Below are positions 63,940-64,000 of a DNA stretch of 64,000 nt, piece by piece. Source of the DNA: DATBLY01 sp963705545 (GTDB lineage: Bacteria; Actinomycetota; UBA4738; HRBIN12); NCBI GenBank assembly GCA_963705545.1, contig CAVPJX010000002.1, positions 186,001 to 250,000 of the forward strand, given 5' to 3'. Within the stretch, counting starts at the first letter, position 1. The number at the start of each line of letters is the position of its first letter. The translations under genes were made by a program, and so were the position numbers. The notes under the pieces were generated by a model that was not told where the DNA came from, did not search any database, and saw only the letters and a program-made list of their open reading frames with translations.

Positions 63940-64000
63940 GCGACGGCCCTCGGCCGCTCTGGTCGGGCCGGTTCGGGACCGGGCCTGCGCCGGAGGCAGC
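63936..64000 (+). CDS. argH: Argininosuccinate lyase, N-terminal fragment (3' end outside window)
   Basis: The first 21 codons (MSDGPRPLWSGRFGTGPAPE) match the LWxGRF start of ArgH. ATG overlaps the argG stop (ATGA). Truncated by the window edge. Confidence 0.85.
   Translation, partial: MSDGPRPLWSGRFGTGPAPEA

Overview
The window is gene-dense, high-GC bacterial chromosome. By eye it is around 70% G+C, with intergenic gaps mostly under 120 bp and one gap near 300 bp. Several features point to a member of the Actinomycetota: class II fructose-bisphosphatase GlpX, an F420/LLM-type oxidoreductase, an MshB/Mca-like PIG-L deacetylase, a zinc-anchored anti-sigma factor, a SufR-like regulator, a small AT-hook protein with some Lsr2-like character, and many apparently leaderless promoters (TANNNT six to eight bases before ATG/GTG). 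A high-GC Chloroflexota is the main alternative. I see no tRNA or rRNA, CRISPR array, insertion sequence or prophage.

Layout. 0-6.1 kb: histidine utilisation (end of hutU, a HutF-like amidohydrolase, hutH, hutI) with a peptidase E and a DyP peroxidase inserted. 6.2-11.8 kb: SRPBCC protein, a TPP riboswitch controlling an NCS1 permease (probably a thiamine-precursor transporter), cupin, leucyl aminopeptidase, PIG-L deacetylase and a methyltransferase. 11.9-14.7 kb: a cluster of an unknown membrane protein, CPBP protease, flavin-reductase-like protein and a second SRPBCC protein. 14.7-18.7 kb: LapA-like protein, a frameshifted PAP2 phosphatase, lgt, mrp and a SufR-like regulator. 18.8-26.9 kb: pilT, a cupredoxin, two ECF sigma/anti-sigma pairs flanking an NfeD-stomatin pair, and an LLM oxidoreductase. 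26.9-29.9 kb: small zinc/AT-hook protein, glpX, epimerase, pgsA.

29.9-40.9 kb is the most notable region: a nine-gene glycerol/dihydroxyacetone operon read leftwards, glpF-dhaK-dhaL-glpK-glpA-sdhB-sdhC-sdhD-dhaM, facing a second dhaL and an IclR regulator. GlpA is followed not by GlpB/GlpC but by succinate-dehydrogenase-type iron-sulphur and cytochrome b subunits, with no SdhA in sight. This suggests a hybrid glycerol-3-phosphate:quinone oxidoreductase. DhaM carries a complete Enzyme I, so the PEP-to-dihydroxyacetone phosphorelay may be self-contained. As assembled, glpF, dhaL, glpK and sdhD each carry a net +1 frameshift.

41-58.9 kb is mixed metabolism and regulation: an FMN hydroxyacid dehydrogenase, PHP and HAD phosphatases, NDH-2, CBS protein, TldD/TldE, a large cyclase-ATPase-TPR regulator, amidohydrolase, MarR with a perfect palindrome, ankyrin protein, C45 acyltransferase-like protein, bactofilin-like membrane protein, aminotransferase and RmuC. 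59.1-64 kb is the arginine operon argC-J-B-R-G-H (argH cut by the window end). argC is interrupted by an in-frame TAG.
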